Assembly: GCA_026398575.1 (NCBI GenBank)
Contig: JAPLSP010000282.1
Span: forward strand, 1-19,983
Origin: Candidatus Sumerlaeota bacterium
GTDB taxonomy: Bacteria; Sumerlaeota; Sumerlaeia; JADFCT01
DNA: 19,983 bases
Direction: 5' to 3'
Part shown: one piece after another, positions 1 through 7,212 of the stretch
Position numbering within the stretch: position 1 is the stretch's first letter
How the letters are laid out: every line of letters begins with the position of its first letter
The notes under the pieces: generated by a model
The model's database searches: none
What the model was told of the DNA's origin: nothing
The model's input: the letters and a program-made list of their open reading frames with translations, nothing else
Made by a program: the position numbers and the translations under genes

Positions 1-953
1 GAGTGTGCGCCGTTTGCGGCGGGCTGGTTTTCGGAGCCGGGTGGATGCTGGCAAGTCTGGGCGTCCATCATTATTTCTTTACGGCGCTGGGCATCGGCGT
101 CGTCGGCGCGATCGGCGTCGGGATGGCATATCTCGTTCCGATCTCGACTCTGATCTTGTGGTTCCCGCGCCATAAAGGATTGGTCACCGGCGTCTCGGTG
201 GCGGGCTTTGCGGCCGGAGCGGCGCTGGTGACGAAATGCGCGCATTATTTCATGGCGTCATGCGAACTGACGCCGTTCCGGTGTTTTCTCCTGTTGGGCG
301 CGATGTTTGTCATCGTGACGCCGCTGGCCGGCGCATTCATGGCGCGGCCGCCTCACTCTCAGGCCGCCGCCCGCCGCCCGGTTCGGCTGAAAGAGTTTCT
401 GGGCCATCCCCAGTTCGCGCTGCTCTATTTCGCCATGTTCACGGGCTTGATGTCGGGTTTCACCGTCATCGCCAATCTCAAGCAAGTATCGCCCGGCGCC
501 ACCGCCGCCAGTGGCGTGATGGCGCTGAGCCTGTTGGCGCTGGCCAATGCCGCCGGGCGGATCGCCTGGGGACAGATTTTTGACCAAAAGCCCTCGCGAG
601 TGATCCTGAGTGTCAATCTCTTTGCGCAAGCCGTGGTTCTCTTCATTTCGCCCTGGCTGACGCGCACGCCCGTCGGGCTGGCGGTGTTTGCGATTCTCTC
701 GGGCTTCAACTACGGCGGCATTCTGGTGCTTTATGCCGTGATGACGGCGCGGGTATGGGGCGCTGAAAAAGTTGCGCCGATCTACGGATGGCTTTTTTCA
801 TGCAATATCCCCGCCTCGCTGTCGCCGTGGGTGGCCGGGATGATCTATGATCACTGGCATTCCTTTACCGTTCCGCTCTGGGCGATCGCAGGCGCCATGC
901 TTTGCGGCGGAATCACGCTGATGGCCGGTCGCAGTTTGCGCGAAAAGAGATAA
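1..953 (+). CDS. MFS transporter, oxalate/formate antiporter (OFA)-like, 5'-truncated
   Basis: This is the C-terminal part (about 316 residues) of a multi-pass inner-membrane carrier; the gene starts before the window. Long hydrophobic segments alternate with short polar loops throughout. The segment WFPRHKGLVTGVSVAGFAAG (about residues 53-72 of the visible part) matches the loop and following helix typical of the OFA branch of the major facilitator superfamily. A basic cytoplasmic loop near residues 117-130 (ARRPVRLKEF) separates the two halves, as expected. OFA members exchange small carboxylates such as oxalate, formate or other organic acids, but the substrate cannot be read from sequence. 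It lies 136 bases upstream of the glucuronokinase-like gene, so uptake of a sugar acid is conceivable but unproven. The reading frame is intact to its TAA stop. Confidence 0.85.
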   Translation, partial: VCAVCGGLVFGAGWMLASLGVHHYFFTALGIGVVGAIGVGMAYLVPISTLILWFPRHKGLVTGVSVAGFAAGAALVTKCAHYFMASCELTPFRCFLLLGAMFVIVTPLAGAFMARPPHSQAAARRPVRLKEFLGHPQFALLYFAMFTGLMSGFTVIANLKQVSPGATAASGVMALSLLALANAAGRIAWGQIFDQKPSRVILSVNLFAQAVVLFISPWLTRTPVGLAVFAILSGFNYGGILVLYAVMTARVWGAEKVAPIYGWLFSCNIPASLSPWVAGMIYDHWHSFTVPLWAIAGAMLCGGITLMAGRSLREKR

Positions 954-1001
954 GACCAGGCCTGCTTTGGCGACACGCTTCGTTTTAGTCGCGAATTTCC
1001 C

Positions 1002-1030
1002 TTTACAGAGACGTATTCTGCCCTTATCCT
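1002..1030 (+). promoter_or_regulatory. Candidate sigma-70 promoter for the glucuronokinase-uridylyltransferase pair
   Basis: TTTACA (1002-1007) is followed after exactly 17 bases by TATCCT (1025-1030), about 60 bases before the ATG at 1090. The spacing is ideal, and the boxes match consensus at 5 of 6 and 4 of 6 positions. This is read by eye only; the 136-base gap after the MFS gene is a sensible place for a promoter. Confidence 0.35.
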
Positions 1031-1089
1031 ATGCGGTGTTAGCGCGTTCTTACAGAAATGCCGTAAACACAAGGGAGATTCGGGGGTCC

Positions 1090-2097
1090 ATGATCATTCG
1101 AACCCGAGCGTATGCTCGCGCCGGATTGATCGGCAATCCTTCCGACGGATACTTTGGCAAGACGATCGCAGTAATCCTGCGCAATTTCTGCGCGGAAGTC
1201 ACCTGCTATCAAACGCCCAAACTGGCGATCATCCCGTGCCGGATGGACCATTCGGCCTTCGAGTCGCTGGCCGGACTCTATAATGACGTCCGGGCCAATG
1301 GCTATTATGGCGGCGTGCGCCTGCTCAAAGGCACCCTCAAGCGCTTTTACGAATACTGCATCGAAAACGACATCATGCTGGAAGATAAAAACTGCACGCT
1401 GGAATACCGCTCGGATATTCCGCTGCGGCTTGGCATGGGCGGCTCGAGCGCAATCATCATCGCCACTTTGCGCGCGTTGTTTCACTTTTACGGCGTGGAC
1501 GTGGCCCTGGCGCAAATGCCCAACCTGGCGTTGAGCGTCGAGCGTGACGAATTGGAAATCGGCGCCGGATTGCAGGACCGCGTTATCCAGTGTTATGAGG
1601 GCTGCGTCTATATGGACTTTGACCAGTCGCTCATGGAAAAACAAGGCTATGGCCGCTATGTCAGCCTTGATCCGATGATTCTGCCGCCCCTGTTCGTCGC
1701 TTACGACGACGGCGCCGGCGAAGGCACGGAGGTGGTCCACAACGATCTGCGGGGCCGCTGGAACGCAGGCGACCCTCAAGTCCACGAAGCCATGACGCAA
1801 TTTGCCGGTCTGGCCGAGAAATGTTACGAGCTGTTGCTGGCGCGCAACTCCGATGCGATTGGTTCTTTGATGGATGAGAACTTCAATCTGCGGCAGCGGA
1901 TCATGAATCTCAACCCGCGCCACGTCCACCTGATCGAAGCGGGCCGCTCGGCCGGAGCGCACGTCAGTTACGCCGGCTCGGGCGGCGCGGTCATTGGGAC
2001 TTACAAGGATAAGGAGCATTTCGATCGGATCGCCGCCGCATACAGCGCGATCGGAGCGAGACTCATCAAGCCGGATATTCGGGACAGAAGCCTCTGA
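1090..2097 (+). CDS. GHMP-family kinase, glucuronokinase-like
   Basis: Predicted cytoplasmic sugar kinase of 335 residues that would phosphorylate a sugar acid, probably D-glucuronate, at the anomeric carbon. The N-terminus (ARAGLIGNPSDGYFGKTIAV, residues 6-25), the GYYGGVRLL stretch, the phosphate-binding loop LRLGMGGSSA (112-121), the GAGLQDRV segment and the C-terminal GHMP loop YAGSGGAV (294-301) all match, from memory, plant glucuronokinase in order and spacing. Galactokinase and mevalonate kinase lack the NPSD..YGGVRLL combination. The ATG at 1090 is chosen because family homology begins there and an AGGGAG lies upstream; an in-frame extension back to 967 has no family similarity. The next gene, a UTP-sugar-phosphate uridylyltransferase, starts one base after the stop. 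Together they would form glucuronate to glucuronate-1-phosphate to UDP-glucuronate. Another 1-phosphate sugar kinase specificity remains possible. Confidence 0.8.
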   Translation: MIIRTRAYARAGLIGNPSDGYFGKTIAVILRNFCAEVTCYQTPKLAIIPCRMDHSAFESLAGLYNDVRANGYYGGVRLLKGTLKRFYEYCIENDIMLEDKNCTLEYRSDIPLRLGMGGSSAIIIATLRALFHFYGVDVALAQMPNLALSVERDELEIGAGLQDRVIQCYEGCVYMDFDQSLMEKQGYGRYVSLDPMILPPLFVAYDDGAGEGTEVVHNDLRGRWNAGDPQVHEAMTQFAGLAEKCYELLLARNSDAIGSLMDENFNLRQRIMNLNPRHVHLIEAGRSAGAHVSYAGSGGAVIGTYKDKEHFDRIAAAYSAIGARLIKPDIRDRSL

Positions 2098-2098
2098 T

Positions 2099-2998
2099 AT
2101 GATCAAAAAAGCCGTCATACCCGCCGCGGGATTCGGCACGCGTTTTTTGCCCGCGACCAAAGCGCAGCCCAAAGAGATGCTGCCCATCATTGACACCCCG
2201 GTCATCCAATACGTCGTCGAGGAGGCGCTGGCCGCCGGTTTGGATGACATCCTGATCATCACGGGCCGGGGCAAGCATTCGATCATCAATCACTTCGACC
2301 GTTCGATGGAGATGGAGTACTACCTCAAGGACAAAGGGCGCGACGACCTGGTTGAACAGCTGCAAAAAATTTCGGAATTGGCGGATATCTACACGATCCG
2401 CCAGAAACAGACCAACGGCCTGGGGGATGCGATTCTCTATGCGCGCCAGCACATCGCCAACGATCCTTTTTGCGTGATGCTGGGCGATACGATCATGGAG
2501 ACCTTCGGCGAGCGCAACTGCACCGGCCAGTTGATTGACATGTTCCAGCGCGTCCGCCGCCCCATCATCGCCGTCGAGGAAGTCCCCAGGGAGCGCGTGG
2601 ATCGCTATGGCATTGTTTCGGGCAAGGAAGTGGCGCCCAACACCTATTTGATCGAACGTCTGGTAGAAAAACCCAAGCCCGACGAAGCCCCCTCCAATCT
2701 GGCCATTACGGGCCGCTATTTGCTGACCCCGGAAATATTCCTTTATCTGGACCGGACGCCCAAAGGCTTGGGAGGCGAGCTGCAGCTGACCGACGCCTTG
2801 AACCTGATGTGCGCGCATGAGCAGATCTTCGCCTATAAATTCGATGGCCGGCGGCACGACATCGGCAATCGTCTGGACTATCTGAAAACCACAGTATTGT
2901 TCGCCCTCAAGCGTCCGGACCTGAAGGACAAATTCCGGGCGTTTCTCGAAACGGTTCTGTCGGAAGCCAATGCAGTATCATCGAAGGCCAAGAATTAG
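2099..2998 (+). CDS. galU: UTP--sugar-1-phosphate uridylyltransferase (GalU family)
   Basis: Nucleotidyltransferase of 299 residues, the usual GalU length, forming UDP-sugar and pyrophosphate from UTP and a sugar 1-phosphate in the cytoplasm. The N-terminal nucleotide-binding signature AAGFGTRFLPATKAQPKEML (residues 8-27), the LGDTIME metal/uridine motif, the LVEKPKPDEAP motif and GGELQLTDAL are all present in order. The classical substrate is glucose-1-phosphate. Tight coupling to the upstream glucuronokinase-like gene (one base between stop and ATG, no independent promoter space) suggests it may instead or additionally use glucuronate-1-phosphate. The true start is the ATG at 2099; upstream in-frame sequence belongs to the overlapping kinase frame. 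Family assignment is secure; substrate is inferred. Confidence 0.93.
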   Translation: MIKKAVIPAAGFGTRFLPATKAQPKEMLPIIDTPVIQYVVEEALAAGLDDILIITGRGKHSIINHFDRSMEMEYYLKDKGRDDLVEQLQKISELADIYTIRQKQTNGLGDAILYARQHIANDPFCVMLGDTIMETFGERNCTGQLIDMFQRVRRPIIAVEEVPRERVDRYGIVSGKEVAPNTYLIERLVEKPKPDEAPSNLAITGRYLLTPEIFLYLDRTPKGLGGELQLTDALNLMCAHEQIFAYKFDGRRHDIGNRLDYLKTTVLFALKRPDLKDKFRAFLETVLSEANAVSSKAKN

Positions 2999-3012
2999 AT
3001 GGGTTTATGTTT

Positions 3013-3042
3013 TTGTTTCAGGTATAAGTACGATGATATATT
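3013..3042 (+). promoter_or_regulatory. Weak candidate sigma-70 promoter upstream of the M24 gene
   Basis: TTGTTT (3013-3018) is followed 18 bases later by TATATT (3037-3042), a good -10 but poor -35. It lies just after galU and before the large hairpin, so a transcript from here would carry the hairpin in its 5' leader. Read by eye only. Confidence 0.22.
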
Positions 3043-3073
3043 CTCACGCAAGGAAATATTGCAGATAGGAACA

Positions 3074-3177
3074 GCGCCAGCTTTTGGAGTAAGGTGGCTT
3101 GCCGCCTTCTTTTTGCGCCAGGGCTATTGAATCGCCAAAAAGAAGGCGGCAAGCCTCCTTACTCCAAAAGCTGGCGC
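3074..3177. repeat. Long hairpin-forming inverted repeat, family A copy 1
   Basis: The arm at 3074-3117 begins GCGCCAGCTTTTGGAGTAAG. It is the reverse complement of the arm at 3133-3177, with about one substitution and a small bulge near the loop, giving a stem of more than 40 base pairs around a short loop. It fills most of the 266-base gap between galU and the M24 gene. No T-run follows the stem, so it is not a standard intrinsic terminator. A related hairpin sits before thiL (18736-18825); the first 33 bases of the two left arms agree at 28 positions. It is probably a dispersed palindromic element. Confidence 0.85.
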
Positions 3178-3264
3178 ATCCTCTGAGGGCATTGAATTGC
3201 GCCTTGCGCATAGAAGGTATGCCACGGAGTTAATGATACACAGCGATTAGGAGGCATTACGATA

Positions 3265-4374
3265 ATGAAACAGGCCGACGAGTTCAGGGAAAAAATGGAC
3301 CGGGTGCGCGGACTCTTGCAGCGCGAGGCTCTGGCGGGCATCCTGCTCAAACGCCAATCCAATTTCTCCTGGATCACCTGCGGCGGGCAATGCAGCATTG
3401 TCATGGCCAGCGATACGGCTCATGCCTCGGTCCTGATCACGCCCTCGCGCGCCGTCCTCATCGCGGCGAATAACGAAATCGAACGCCTCGTGGCCGAGGA
3501 GATCAAAGGTCTGACCGAAGATCTCGGCACGGAACAATATGCTTGGAATCAAAAAAGCGATTTCGAGGTGGCCAATGCCTTGATGCAGGGCAAAAAATGG
3601 GGATGCGACGTTCCCTGCCGCAGCGCGCGCCTCGTGAATAACACGATCACAGCGATCCGGACCCCGCTGCACGTCAATGAAGTCGCGCGCTACCGGCAGC
3701 TGGGCAAGGACGTCGGCGGTATTCTGGGCGCCGTCGCGCGCAAACTCAAACCCGGCATGACCGAGCAGGATGCCGCTGGAATGATTGGCGGCCAGTGTAT
3801 GGCGCAGGGGATTATTCCCGCCGTGGTTCTGGTCGCCGCCGATGATCGAATCAAGAAATTCCGCCACCCCACTCCGACGGATATGAAGATCAAGAAACGC
3901 GTCATGCTGATCGCCAATGTCAAGCGGCACGGCCTGCATGCCTCCGCAACGCGTACCGTTTCCTTTGAGACGCCTCCTTCGGCGATCGTCGAACGCCACG
4001 CGGCCTGCTGCCGGATCGAAGCAATGGCGATGGCGGCGGCGCGTCCCGAGGTTCCGCTGGGCAAAGTGCTCCAGACGATGATCGCTCAATATGAAGCCGA
4101 AGGATTCCCCGATGAGTGGCGTCTGCATCACCAGGGCGGACCCATCGGCTACGACGGGCGTGACATGATTCTGACGGTGACGGGATTGAAGGCGCCGGTT
4201 TTGGAAGGACAAGCCTTCGCCCTGAATCCCACCATCGCGGGCGCCAAATCCGAAGATACTTTCATCGTCCAGGCCAAATCCCCCGATATCATCACTCTGA
4301 CGAAGGATTGGCCGGTCGTCGAATGCAAAACCCCTGCGGGAGTGATCCCGCGTCCGGGAATACTCGTTGTGTAA
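3265..4374 (+). CDS. Divergent M24-family (Xaa-Pro peptidase-like) protein lacking metal ligands
   Basis: Protein of 369 residues with the creatinase/aminopeptidase P layout: an N-terminal domain with LAGILLKRQSNFSWITCGG (about residues 23-41) and a C-terminal pita-bread domain (about 135-350). True M24 peptidases bind two metals with two Asp, one His and two Glu. Here the first Asp position reads LIA (Ala217), the second lies in HASATRT (225-231) with no Asp, and the penultimate Glu is Asn321 (ALNPTIAG). The HHQGG histidine (288) and the final Glu330 (KSEDT) remain. From memory, a bacterial subfamily annotated as M24 shares the NPSITGTKSED and HHQGGPTGY features, so the losses are probably family-wide rather than decay. 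Expected activity is metal-independent, like creatinase, or unknown. AGGAGG (3249-3254) sits 10 bases before the ATG. It is isolated between repeat-rich gaps. Confidence 0.75.
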   Translation: MKQADEFREKMDRVRGLLQREALAGILLKRQSNFSWITCGGQCSIVMASDTAHASVLITPSRAVLIAANNEIERLVAEEIKGLTEDLGTEQYAWNQKSDFEVANALMQGKKWGCDVPCRSARLVNNTITAIRTPLHVNEVARYRQLGKDVGGILGAVARKLKPGMTEQDAAGMIGGQCMAQGIIPAVVLVAADDRIKKFRHPTPTDMKIKKRVMLIANVKRHGLHASATRTVSFETPPSAIVERHAACCRIEAMAMAAARPEVPLGKVLQTMIAQYEAEGFPDEWRLHHQGGPIGYDGRDMILTVTGLKAPVLEGQAFALNPTIAGAKSEDTFIVQAKSPDIITLTKDWPVVECKTPAGVIPRPGILVV

Positions 4375-4401
4375 TAACAATCTGAAGTTTGCACATTTTT
4401 T

Positions 4402-4659
4402 CCCCGAAGGGGAACTACAATCATAGCCGTGGGTGAAGCGAAGCAAACCCACGGTAGAGGCAAACAAATCATCGGTCCCCGAAGGGGGCCAACGCCGCCG
4501 CAAGAGCAATTATTTGCTTAGCCGATTCGAAACGCGCAAATGAAATGTAGCAAGCCGTTCGGCCGTGTTGGCCCCCTCCGGGGACCTGCTCTTGCACTCT
4601 TCGTTTCCGTGGGTTCGCTTCGCTTCACCCACGGCTATGATAGTTTCCCCCTTCGGGGG
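4402..4659. repeat. Composite nested inverted-repeat element in a gene-free gap
   Basis: The outer arms (4402-4454 and 4607-4659) are near-perfect reverse complements. Each contains its own small palindrome (CCGTGGGT...ACCCACGG) and a CCCCGAAGGGG-type tip. An inner pair (GGTCCCCGAAGGGGGCCAAC around 4475-4493 and GTTGGCCCCCTCCGGGGACC around 4568-4586) and a third pair (GCAAGAGCA at 4500-4508, TGCTCTTGC at 4587-4595) lie between them. No convincing reading frame, tRNA or transposase was found. The 4375-4897 gap thus holds this element, plain sequence from about 4660 to 4849, and the heptamer repeat. Confidence 0.85.
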
Positions 4660-4849
4660 ATTCAAACGCCCAAACTCCAGCTTGTTGGGTAATAACAGTA
4701 TTCAACATTCAAGTGAGATTGGTCGCTAGTGATGAGTTGAAGGCGAATGGGGTTTGAATTTCTGTCGCGATTATGTGGCGGGGAATGTGGAAATTGGGCA
4801 TGAATTGTTATATATTGAGTGTTGTGTAATTCAGTTTTCCATTTCGGTG

Positions 4850-4894
4850 TTCGATACTTGGACGTTGGATATTGGATATTGATTATTGGATATT
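4850..4894. repeat. TTGGATA heptamer tandem repeat next to the deacetylase start
   Basis: Copies of TTGGATA or close variants follow each other with a 7-base period (4865, 4872, 4879 and 4886), with degenerate copies just upstream (TTCGATA at 4850). The run ends four bases before the ATG at 4898 and occupies the position where a ribosome binding site would lie. Confidence 0.8.
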
Positions 4895-4897
4895 GTC

Positions 4898-5635
4898 ATG
4901 ACGGACCTTTCCTCAGATTCTCAATGCGATGTTCTTGCCATCGGCGCGCATCCGGATGATGTCGAATTGTTTTGCGGCGGCACGATTGCGCGATTGGTGG
5001 CGGGCGGACGGCGCGTGATGATCGCGGACCTGACCTCCGGCGAGCGCGGGTCGCGCGGCACGAAAGAAGAACGGCTGGTCGAGGCGGCCAAGGCCGCCCA
5101 CGTCCTGGGCGTCGCGCGGCGGCAGCTGGATTGCGGCGACACCCTGATCGAAAACACGGAAGCCAACCGGCTGCAGGTGATTCGGCTGATCCGAGAGACC
5201 CGTCCCTCGGTCGTGATCACGCACGATCAGGAAGACCGGCATCCGGATCATCGCAAGACGCACGATCTGGTCAGCGACGCCTATTTTTATTCCGGCGTCG
5301 GCGGCATAGATACCGGGCAGCCGCGCCATCGTCCGCGCGCGCTGTTTTACTTCATCGGAAACCACCGGGCGCAAATGCCGCGCCCCTCCTTCGCCGTGGA
5401 TATCACGCCTTTCTTTGAAAAGAAGCTGGAATCGGTCCGGGTCTATCGTTCACAATTCTTCAACGCCGAGTACGAAGGACCGGACACATGGATCGCATCC
5501 GAACTATTCTGGCGCCGCGTCGAGTCGCGCGCGCGGCTGTTTGGGGCGTTGATTGGCGCCGATCTGGCCGAGGCATTCGTCTCGCCGGCGCCGCTGCCGG
5601 TTTCGGATATAGTCGCCCAGATGAGCGGTCAGTGA
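4898..5635 (+). CDS. PIG-L/LmbE family deacetylase, BshB1-like
   Basis: Predicted zinc-dependent N-acetyl sugar deacetylase of 245 residues. The metal-binding AHPDDVE motif is at residues 17-23, HPDH at 115-118 with a further His122, and the FAVDITPFFEKKLESVRVYR region matches the C-terminal FCIDISDVMEQKLKSLQAY-type region of BshB1, which deacetylates N-acetylglucosaminyl-malate in bacillithiol synthesis. No bshA or bshC gene is in the window, so a different N-acetyl sugar substrate is equally possible. ATG 4898 is chosen because the alternative TTG at 4886 lies inside the heptamer repeat. No Shine-Dalgarno is visible. The stop overlaps the GTG start of the next gene, which suggests translational coupling to the binding-protein/kinase pair. 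Confidence 0.85.
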   Translation: MTDLSSDSQCDVLAIGAHPDDVELFCGGTIARLVAGGRRVMIADLTSGERGSRGTKEERLVEAAKAAHVLGVARRQLDCGDTLIENTEANRLQVIRLIRETRPSVVITHDQEDRHPDHRKTHDLVSDAYFYSGVGGIDTGQPRHRPRALFYFIGNHRAQMPRPSFAVDITPFFEKKLESVRVYRSQFFNAEYEGPDTWIASELFWRRVESRARLFGALIGADLAEAFVSPAPLPVSDIVAQMSGQ

Positions 5636-7212
5636 ACAAGCATCCATGGCGCGCGCCGGCGGGCTTTTGTATGCGGGCGCTTCTCCTTGCTTTGGCTCTT
5701 GCTATTATCGCACCGGCCTCCTTCCTTCACGCCGCCGAAGCCACCTCCGCAGCCGCTTCATCCACTCATTCGATCAATCTGCCGTCTTTGGCGCCGCCTC
5801 TGGCGCCGCCGACCGCGAGCTATACAGCGGATCGCAGTTCGTCAGCGACGTCGCCGCGCCAGGCGACCTACAAGCCTGCGGTTCCCACGATTGTTCCGCT
5901 GGTCAACAAAAGCTCCGACGCGCTTGCGACGGCGCCTCTTTTTCTGCCCCTGACTTTGCCCAGCGTGATTGCAGCGTCCATGTCCATTCCCGGTGTTTCG
6001 GATCCCACTTCCCAAGGCGCCTCCATCAAGACAACGAGCCCATCCGTCGCCGCGCCTGCGCGTCCGGACGTTCCCGATCTCAAAGCCATCGCTTCTACCG
6101 AAAGCCTTGCAATCCCGCCGAAAGCAGCGGTTATCAAGCGTCCGGTTCCCCGGCTTGGGAATGCCATCTCCACAGCGCCACTGGTGGTCAAGGGGCGACG
6201 GCTGCGCATCGGCTATCATGCCCGCACGAACGAAACGGCCCTGACTGCCGGCTATTTCGAGCAGCTGGCGCAGTTCATCGCCCGCGATCCCGAAATGCGC
6301 AAGGCATTGATGGACGCCGGTTTTGACGCCTCAAAGGTCGAGGCGTTGCGGGCGGATGACCATGTGGACCTGGTGCGGCGAATGAGCCAGGACGAATTCG
6401 ATCTGGTCTTCTGCTCGGCGGTGAGTTTTGTGGCGCAGACGGGCCATTGCCATTATGTGGCTTTCATGCAAACGCGCAGCCGCGATGATACGTGGTCGGC
6501 GAACAAAGGCGTTTACCAGTACGGCGCCGTCATTGCATCGCGCGCCAATCCCCTCTTCCGCGGCGGCCTTCCGGATGAGAAAAAATTGCGGGAGTTCCTG
6601 AAAACGTCGCGCATGGCTGTCGTCTCGAATCACAGCGCCGCTGGATATCTATATCCGCTCCTGAGCCTGCGGCGGCAGTTTTGCGGCGCGCCGGCGGATT
6701 TGCTGTTCTGCGATTCCTCGGAGGAAGTGGCCAAATTCGTCATCAATGGCCTTGTGGACGTAGGCGCGCTGGACGAAAAAACTTTGAAAGGCGTCATGGC
6801 GCAGATTCCGGGCAATCCCGATCCCAACCGCTTTGTAATCCGGATCCTGCGCACGCCGCCGATGCCAACGGATCCGGTGGCGATTCGCAGCGAGCTGGCG
6901 CCGGCGCATTCGCGCCTTGGCGTCGCGCTGGCAAAGGCCATCAAGAAATTTTGCGAAAGCCGCAGGAATGAACCCATCGCCGTCGTGGAAGCGCCGCTCG
7001 ACGCTTATAGCTCGGTCCAAGAGTCCTATGACGAATTCATCGGCAAATCCTCCGCCGCCTTCCCCACGCACAATGGCGAGGCGGCGACTTCCGGCAGCAA
7101 AACCATCAAGACGCTGGAAAACGCCGAGCCGCCGATGGACGGCGACTCGCCCGGCGATGCGCCGGCGGCCACGAGCCCCAGCCTCGGCCTGCGGCGGGAG
7201 GCGGCGCCATGA
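5632..7212 (+). CDS. Secreted PhnD-type (phosphate/phosphonate-binding-like) substrate-binding protein
   Basis: Protein of about 526 residues. A signal peptide (MRALLLALALAIIAPASF followed by HAAEA) leads into a roughly 150-residue stretch rich in Pro, Ala, Ser and Thr that is likely disordered. The folded domain follows (about residues 190-470): LRIGYHARTNETALTAGYFE, then FDLVFCSAVSF, RMAVVSNHSAAGYLYPLL and VDVGALDEKTL, the order expected of the PhnD-like periplasmic ligand-binding family. The C-terminal tail is again low complexity. GTG 5632 overlaps the preceding stop (TGA 5633-5635); ATG 5671 just before the hydrophobic core is an alternative start. The stop overlaps the histidine kinase start (ATGA), and no ABC permease or ATPase is nearby, so it most likely presents a ligand to that sensor kinase rather than to a transporter. 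The ligand is unknown. Confidence 0.8.
   Translation: MNKHPWRAPAGFCMRALLLALALAIIAPASFLHAAEATSAAASSTHSINLPSLAPPLAPPTASYTADRSSSATSPRQATYKPAVPTIVPLVNKSSDALATAPLFLPLTLPSVIAASMSIPGVSDPTSQGASIKTTSPSVAAPARPDVPDLKAIASTESLAIPPKAAVIKRPVPRLGNAISTAPLVVKGRRLRIGYHARTNETALTAGYFEQLAQFIARDPEMRKALMDAGFDASKVEALRADDHVDLVRRMSQDEFDLVFCSAVSFVAQTGHCHYVAFMQTRSRDDTWSANKGVYQYGAVIASRANPLFRGGLPDEKKLREFLKTSRMAVVSNHSAAGYLYPLLSLRRQFCGAPADLLFCDSSEEVAKFVINGLVDVGALDEKTLKGVMAQIPGNPDPNRFVIRILRTPPMPTDPVAIRSELAPAHSRLGVALAKAIKKFCESRRNEPIAVVEAPLDAYSSVQESYDEFIGKSSAAFPTHNGEAATSGSKTIKTLENAEPPMDGDSPGDAPAATSPSLGLRREAAP

Noticed and set aside
1039..2289. Long minus-strand open frame opposite the kinase and galU
   Set aside because: The plus frames have clear family motifs throughout. 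GC-rich codon bias produces long antisense frames, and this one has no recognisable domain.
3074..3177. Intrinsic terminator after galU
   Set aside because: The stem is far longer than usual, lacks a following T-run and has a relative elsewhere in the window, so it is listed as a repeat.
3247..4509. 420-residue minus-strand open frame opposite the M24 gene
   Set aside because: It runs through the inverted-repeat element and opposite a well-supported M24 gene with a strong ribosome site; a shadow frame.
4402..4659. CRISPR array or insertion sequence
   Set aside because: The repeats are inverted and nested, without regular spacers, and no transposase or cas gene is present.
4898..5635. Firm assignment as bacillithiol gene bshB1
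   Set aside because: Similarity is good, but no bshA or bshC is in the window and related PIG-L deacetylases have other substrates, so the symbol was withheld.
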